From: Ilex aquifolium
Lineage: Eukaryota > Streptophyta > Magnoliopsida > Aquifoliales > Aquifoliaceae
Reading direction: 5' to 3'
Assembly (NCBI GenBank): GCA_951799425.1
Contig: OX637393.1
Span: 33,595,244 to 33,659,243, forward strand
DNA length: 64,000 bases
Part shown: in pieces, positions 59,401 through 64,000 of the stretch
Position numbering within the stretch: position 1 is the stretch's first letter
Layout of the letters: every line of letters begins with the position of its first letter
Translations under genes and position numbers: made by a program
The notes under the pieces: model-generated
Databases searched by the model: none
Seen by the model: the letters and a program-made list of their open reading frames with translations, nothing else
What the model was told of the DNA's origin: nothing

Positions 59401-60880
59401 GAAAGCTCCTCAAACTTTTATTTCCAATCTCTGACTTCAAGGACCTGTGAAGAATTCAGAATAGAAGTTAATGCAATATTCTCAGAATTGTTTTCATTTA
59501 GATCTAAAGAAGATGAACATTCTAGCAAGCATGCTTCAAGTGGATTCGAATAAGAAGAGTCATAAAATATGTTTGGAATAATGGACTCAATCATGTTCAC
59601 TTCATGCACATCATTATCAACGTCCCCTAGTTGTTTGCAAACATTAAAAATATCAATTCTAATGTCATATTGCAAAAATATAATTTCATCATATCATTCC
59701 TACAATTAATCAATGCATTCGAAGTAGCTAAGAATGGTCGGCCTAATATGACAGGGATAATTAGGGGTGACAATTTTCTACTCAGCCCGACGACACGACT
59801 TGAACTTGACACAAATTTATGACACGAATTTGATTATAACTCGACATGAACTCGAAAATGACCCGACATGCGAACACGAAATATAAACGGGTCACGTTCG
59901 GGTTCAACCTGCCAAACTCAAAATTGACAACATTAACCTGTTTATTTAAGAATTGACATTTTCTCTATTTTCTCGTTTATATGGTAACACAAATAACACG
60001 AAATTAACATGATCAACATGTTTAATTAGTATTATAGAAATAAAATATTAATTATTTATAACTGTTTATTAAGTACTAACTTAATTATTGTATAAAAAAG
60101 ATATTTTTACTCATTATTATTATTATTATGTTTATTAAGTTAATTTTTAGTTTGTAGAAAAAAGAATGAACATGAATTCAATTAAGTGAAAATAGAATCT
60201 TCGCATTAAATTTTTTATTCAAATTTTATGTGGGTTAACATGAATACGATACGAAAATAAACACGTCAACTTGACACGACATAATTAGTTAAATGGGTTG
60301 GGTTAGGGTTGACTAATGTTCGACACGAACCCGCAATGACCCGACATGACTCAATTTCCACCCCTACAGGGATTTGAGCATTTGCATTAAACACAGGATG
60401 TGTATCCAAGATAATGAAATCCACAGGAAAGTAAAAATTATCTGCTTGAACTAATACATCTTCCACTATGCCTCGCAGTATCTTCACAGATCGATCAGCC
60501 AATTGAAGTGTCACCGAAGTAAGTTTCAACTCACCTAGACATAACTGGTCATATACTGAATAAGGAAGTAAATTCACACTAGCACCCAAATCAAGTAATA
60601 TTTGTTCAATTCTATGATTTCTTATCACACAAGAAATAGTGGGACAACTAGGATCTTTATACTTCGGTGGAGTCTTGTGTTGAATGATAGAAGATATCTG
60701 CTCAGTCAAAGATGTATTCTTTTGCATATTTAATCTACATTTGACAGTACACAAATCTTTCAAAAATTTTGCATAGGAAGGTATCTGCTTAATTGCATCC
60801 AACAAGGGGATGTTGACTTTGACTTGCTTAAAAATCTCCAACATATCATTATGCATATTTGACTTGGTAGAAGTAAGCAA
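56463..60880 (-). pseudogene. pol: Element B pol: protease, RT, RNase H, integrase
   Basis: Order on the minus strand: MLEIFKQVKVNIPLLDAIKQ and protease LLDLGASVNLLPYS (60,880-60,374); a hAT MITE; protease end IIPVILGRPFLATSNALIN (59,750); linker; RT 59,096-58,182 with WVSPTQVVPKKSG, YCFLDGYSVYNQ and VFMDDFTFFGDS, so both catalytic motifs remain; RNase H (decayed, 58,180-57,860); integrase zinc finger HSKACGGHF...CKACERCQ; core D (lost in a frameshift near 57,350), [11 protein letters not shown] and [12 protein letters not shown] with Lys where Glu-Leu context usually reads AELAN; end at 56463 (FKVNGQRLKPFL). Several frameshifts and stops make it non-functional. Confidence 0.85.
59759..60365. 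mobile_element. hAT-type MITE, copy 2, in element B protease
   Basis: ACAGGGAT at 59751-59758 and 60366-60373 is a perfect 8-bp duplication, as made by hAT transposases. The ends carry an inverted repeat (AGGGGTGACAATTTT against AGGGGTGGAAATTG). The 607-bp interior is rich in GACACGA/CCCGACA words near the ends and AT-rich in the middle. No transposase. It splits the protease between AQIPV and ILGRPFLA. Copy 1 is at 13,340-13,904. Confidence 0.88.
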
Positions 60881-61164
60881 TCTTTGTGGAAAAGGTTTAG
60901 ATATCGGGTACCTCCCAGGCTTAATAATCTTGGGTTGGTCAAGTTCGTCACCACCCTCCGTGGGTTTTGAAAGTGCCTCGGGTTTTTGGGCCTGAGTGAG
61001 AATTGTTTTATCAATTATCTTCCCACTACGGAGTGTGGTGACAGAATTTACCTACTCGTGTACAGTGTCAGTTGTACAAGAATCACTCACATTAAACTGA
61101 CCATATGAATTTTGTTGTGGCTGTGCCAAAAACTTACATTTCTCCTAATAGCACGGAGCAGTGG

Positions 61165-62460
61165 TCAATTTAGTGAGAGTGCTTCTAATATCATTAATAG
61201 CCTAAGTGGTTTGATTATTAAAATTTTTCTGACTTTGCATGAATTGTGAAAATATATCTTCAAAGTTCCTCTTTGGAGGTGGAGGGTAAGGAATAAAATT
61301 AGAGGAACTCTGTTGAGGTGGTAATGATGCATGATTTTAACCCTGCAACTGAAATTGGGATGATTTTTCCACCCAGGATTATAGGTATTTGAATACGGGT
61401 TATTATAAGGCTTTGAAAAGTTATTTACAACGTTTGTTTGATCATGTAAAACTTCTTTCAAAGCAGGAATTATGGGAAAATCCTTTATAGGATGTCCTGA
61501 GATCTCACAAGTACTACAAATTTCTTCTATAGAGACAATTTCATCTCATGAACCTTCTTATACTACATGGCTTCAACCCTTCTTGACAATGTGGCAATCC
61601 TTGTCCCTAAATCATCATCATCCCTCAACTGATATTTGGCCCCACTTGATGGGGCACTTGCAGTTTTATTTTTAGAAGGCTCATGGGATGAGATATCCCA
61701 AGACTGTGCATTCTCGGCCAAACGATCAAAAAAATCAAAAACCTCTATAGGTTCCTTATTCATAAAATCACCATCACACATCATCTCTACAAATTGACGC
61801 ATTTGGGGAGATAAACATTCATAAAGAAAACTTAAAACACGTCAACTCTCATAGCTATGATGTGGGCAAGATGAAAGAAGATCTTTAAACCTATCCCAAC
61901 TCTGATAAAAATTTTAAGACTCTTTTTGTGGGAAAAAAAGTTTTCAAAAATTCTTTTTGCATCTCTTGTCAGGTACCTATGGATCTAGGTCTAAGAGAGG
62001 GTAGCCAAGTCTTAGCATTTTTCTTCAGTGAGAAAGGAAAAAGCTTTAACCTAACTATACTCACCATCATAGTCTGGTCATGGAAGGTGGTGCATATCTC
62101 CTCAAAATCTCGAATATGCAAATAAGGATTTTCAGAGTCCATGCCATGAAATTTTGGGAGTAATGCAATCATGCCAAGTTTGAAAATAAATTTTTTTGCC
62201 TGCAATGGAAATATGATGCATGAAGGTGCAGTGTTTGATGCATGTTGCAAATATTCACGCAAAGTCCGACCCTGATTAACATGGATATTATCAACATCAT
62301 TCTCATCTTGATTACTTATTCTATCATCAGGATCCTCTTGTTCAGAAGAATTATTTCTCCTATTATTAGGAGGATCTGTAACCATAGTGTGAAGTGTGTG
62401 AGACGATTTAGATGAGTCAAATAAATTACCAAACAACTCGTCTAAATCTTCCCTAATCAA
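61165..62460 (-). pseudogene. gag: Element B gag
   Basis: From the Met at 62460: acidic N-terminus, LREYLQHASNTAPSC, LLPKFHGMDSENPYLHIRDF, LFPFSLKKNAKTWLPSLRPR, a frameshift near 61,970, then FVEMMCDGDFMNKEP and AENAQSWDISS (61,802-61,563), and after another frameshift NTYNPGWKNHPNFS (61,461-61,165). Same domain order as A's gag. The zinc knuckle region (near 61,520) is not readable as CX2CX4HX4C. Confidence 0.82.
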
Positions 62461-62650
62461 TCATCCACTTGAACCACGATGAAAGAGCTCATAAAATGAT
62501 TAAAAGCAAAGACAGAAAACAAAAATTAACTGACAAAAAGTAATATATTTCAGCAGAAATAAAAAATGAAACGAAATTACCAGATCTCCGATGAATCGTA
62601 AACCACAGAAACTCCAATAAATATAACAATGGCTCCTTGTCTTTCAATAG
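62461..62650 (-). other. Element B leader
   Basis: Short untranslated leader between the primer-binding site and the gag start. Nothing else recognised. Confidence 0.5.
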
Positions 62651-62670
62651 TTCTCCAGCAACGACGCCTA
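62651..62670 (-). other. Element B primer-binding site (decayed)
   Basis: The minus strand reads TAGGCGTCGTTGCTGGAGAA five bases from the LTR, a decayed version of the tRNA-Asp-type site TGGCGCCGTTGCCGGGGA seen better preserved in A. Confidence 0.65.
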
Positions 62671-62675
62671 AAACT

Positions 62676-63859
62676 TGCTACAACTTTAATTATGTATAAC
62701 CAAGCGTAGGTTGTGTGAAGTAATATATTCTCGGGAATTCGAGGTCGAATACTCAGGGAATTGTAAAAACAAGAAACACATATCAAGTAAAAGGAAATTA
62801 TTTAAACTTTGTTCGAATAGAAATTTTATCTAGCAAAACTAAGATGAATTTATTAAAACACTAAAGCATCAGGGATACTCTTTCAAATCCATAAGACAAT
62901 TATTAAAAATCCAGTTTTCAAACTTAGTTAAAAACCATCTACGAAGTGATTCCAACTGGAATATTTAGCAATAAGGATATGAAAACACCAATATTTATAA
63001 CCAAAAATCTATCCGAATAAGCCCAATAATTCATTTGTAGATTGCAAGCATTCATTGTGCCTAGAGTCTACAATGAATCAAACTCTCCAGCAAATGAACC
63101 CTAGACTTATTCGCATAATACCCCGATTATCTTATGAAAATCCTATTAATTGACTCAAGCGTGAAATACCCAGTTATTTGACTCGCAGGAAAATTCAAGC
63201 ATTCGATGTACATGACACAACGAATCAAGAAGTTATACAGAGCAAAAACTTTGCTGAGGAACAAGAATCGAATTAATAGAATAAATCAAGCAATTAAAAC
63301 CTTGGATCAATAACAATACCGTATTTCATTGAAAGATTCTCCCATATCTTTAGTTGGACTTTTAGCCAGATATAATTGAAAATATCACAAAGAATAAAGA
63401 AGAAAAAAACTCTCCCTCCCTAAAAAACTATCTTCCTATTTGTAAGTAATGAAGCAGTCCCCAAACTAGGTCACAACCCCAAGCACAAAAGTCTGGGCAG
63501 GGCTTAATAACACGCGTCCGGCCGCAAGAGAGATATCGTCTGGACGCGATCAACTTAACGTTTTCCCATGCTTCAAAATCTTCATATCCTTCCGAGTCTG
63601 TTCTAGAAACTCCGTTCGGACTCATTCCCTGTACCGTCCGGACGTGCCTATCAGAATGCTCCTCATTTCCTGAATTCAGACTCTTGTCAATTATCTTTTG
63701 CTTACTCTTTAAATTCTTCTTATTTACCTGCAAAACCAAGACAAACATTCCATAAGAAAGATCAAACCAAAGCCTAGGTAAATCAATACAGTTAATACTC
63801 TATCCAACGTAACTAGTCCCTAACAACTACCAAATTAACACTTTATCCGAGGTTAATCA
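62676..63859 (-). repeat. Element B 5' LTR (1,184 bp)
   Basis: TGCTACAAC...GGTTAATCA on the plus strand. The TATA position is mutated here (TTTGTAAG at 63,438-63,445 in place of TTTATAAG). CGTCCGGACG lies at 63635-63644, with CGTCTGGACG and CGTCCGGCCG nearby. Confidence 0.9.
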
Positions 63860-64000
63860 GTCTTCATTGATGAAATCCTTATTTATTCCAAGCACACGAG
63901 GAGCATGCCCTATACCTCAAGCTATTTTTGCAAGCATTGAGGGAACACAAGTTATATGCTAAGAAGAGAAAATGTGAGTTTTCAATGAGAAAGTTCAAGT
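63860..64000 (+). pseudogene. pol: Element C reverse transcriptase, continuation
   Basis: After the GTCTT duplication the plus strand reads VFIDEILIYSKHTRS, the catalytic FIDD box of Ty3/Gypsy RT with the second Asp changed to Glu. Then, after a frameshift, come LREHKLYAKKRKCEFS-type residues. It joins in frame to the RT part ending at 38,521 and runs off the window. Confidence 0.82.

Larger units (their letters stand above)
38522..63859 (-). mobile_element. Element B: Athila-like Ty3/Gypsy retrotransposon carrying nested element A
   Basis: LTRs 38522-39695 and 62676-63859 are flanked by GTCTT at 38517-38521 and 63860-63864, a perfect duplication. They sit in C's RT, whose reading frame continues across. 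Minus-strand order: 5' LTR, PBS, gag, protease (holding a hAT MITE), RT, RNase H, integrase, internal promoter, extra ORF, gag-like fragment (split by A), 3' non-coding region, polypurine tract, 3' LTR. Without A and the MITE the element is about 11.9 kb, in the Athila size range. The LTRs differ by roughly 14% in the first 120 bases by eye, so B is old. Confidence 0.9.
31861..64000 (+). mobile_element. Element C: chromovirus-like (Tekay/Del-type) Ty3/Gypsy, interrupted by D and B
   Basis: On the plus strand: 5' LTR (from about 31.9 kb to 36,086, split by solo LTR D), primer-binding site, gag, protease and RT start to 38,521. Then element B follows, with RT continuing from 63,860 past the window edge. 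Gag and RT wording match the Tekay/Del lineage as I know it. All ORFs are broken. The left limit is not fixed, and the 3' part lies outside the window. Confidence 0.75.

Noticed and set aside
38522..63859. Elements A and B as two side-by-side retrotransposons
   Set aside because: The LTRs at 38.5 and 62.7 kb match each other and share the GTCTT duplication, while those at 41.5 and 52.8 kb form another pair inside; only nesting explains this.

Overview
This window is nuclear DNA of a flowering plant, most likely a eudicot. It is AT-rich, holds one intron-containing plant gene, and is otherwise filled by plant-type LTR retrotransposons, MITEs, a SINE and their debris. The species cannot be fixed from sequence reading alone.

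Left part (1-21,481). The only intact host gene is a class II trehalose-6-phosphate synthase, closest to TPS11, on the minus strand in three coding exons. It has a probable 5' UTR intron, a TATA box near 4,400 and a G-box near 5,120. Beyond it lies gene-poor intergenic DNA with a solo LTR (6,567-7,353), two G-box plus GTGGGACCC modules (8,541-9,030 and 10,205-10,290), a SINE with target-site duplication (9,295-9,565), an LTR remnant with an array of TTCCGGAA palindromes (11,951-12,557), and MITEs near 13.3 kb and 19.6 kb.

Middle (21,482-38,521). A deleted minus-strand Tat-type Ty3/Gypsy element F is bounded by TCAGA duplications. It keeps an antisense extra ORF of the 'putative gypsy type transposon' kind and little else. 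After it come LTRs of Athila-like elements in both orientations (G, H, I). Then follows the long 5' LTR of a plus-strand chromovirus-like element C, itself split by solo LTR D (flanked by AATTG), and C's decayed gag, protease and 5' part of reverse transcriptase.

Right (38,522-64,000). C's RT is interrupted exactly at the VF|IDE motif by a minus-strand Athila-like element B (38,522-63,859, target duplication GTCTT). B is interrupted by a second minus-strand Athila-like element A (41,515-54,318, duplication CTAC+1) and by a hAT-type MITE (59,759-60,365, duplication ACAGGGAT). C's RT resumes at 63,860. The order of insertion is therefore C, then B, then A, which fits the LTR divergence seen by eye (about 86% identity for B, about 96% for A). 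All retroelement ORFs here are broken.

Across several unrelated elements a TATA box is preceded, on its own strand, by a cluster of short GC-containing perfect palindromes, a different one in each family (GTACCGGTAC, CGTCCGGACG, CTGAGCTCAG, AGATCGATCT, GCGCGAATATTCGCGC). The 12-kb LTR has a similar array (ACCTTCCGGAAGGT) without a clear TATA. Two of these TATA boxes lie inside elements A and B, just upstream of extra ORFs. This is the most unusual recurring signal in the window.
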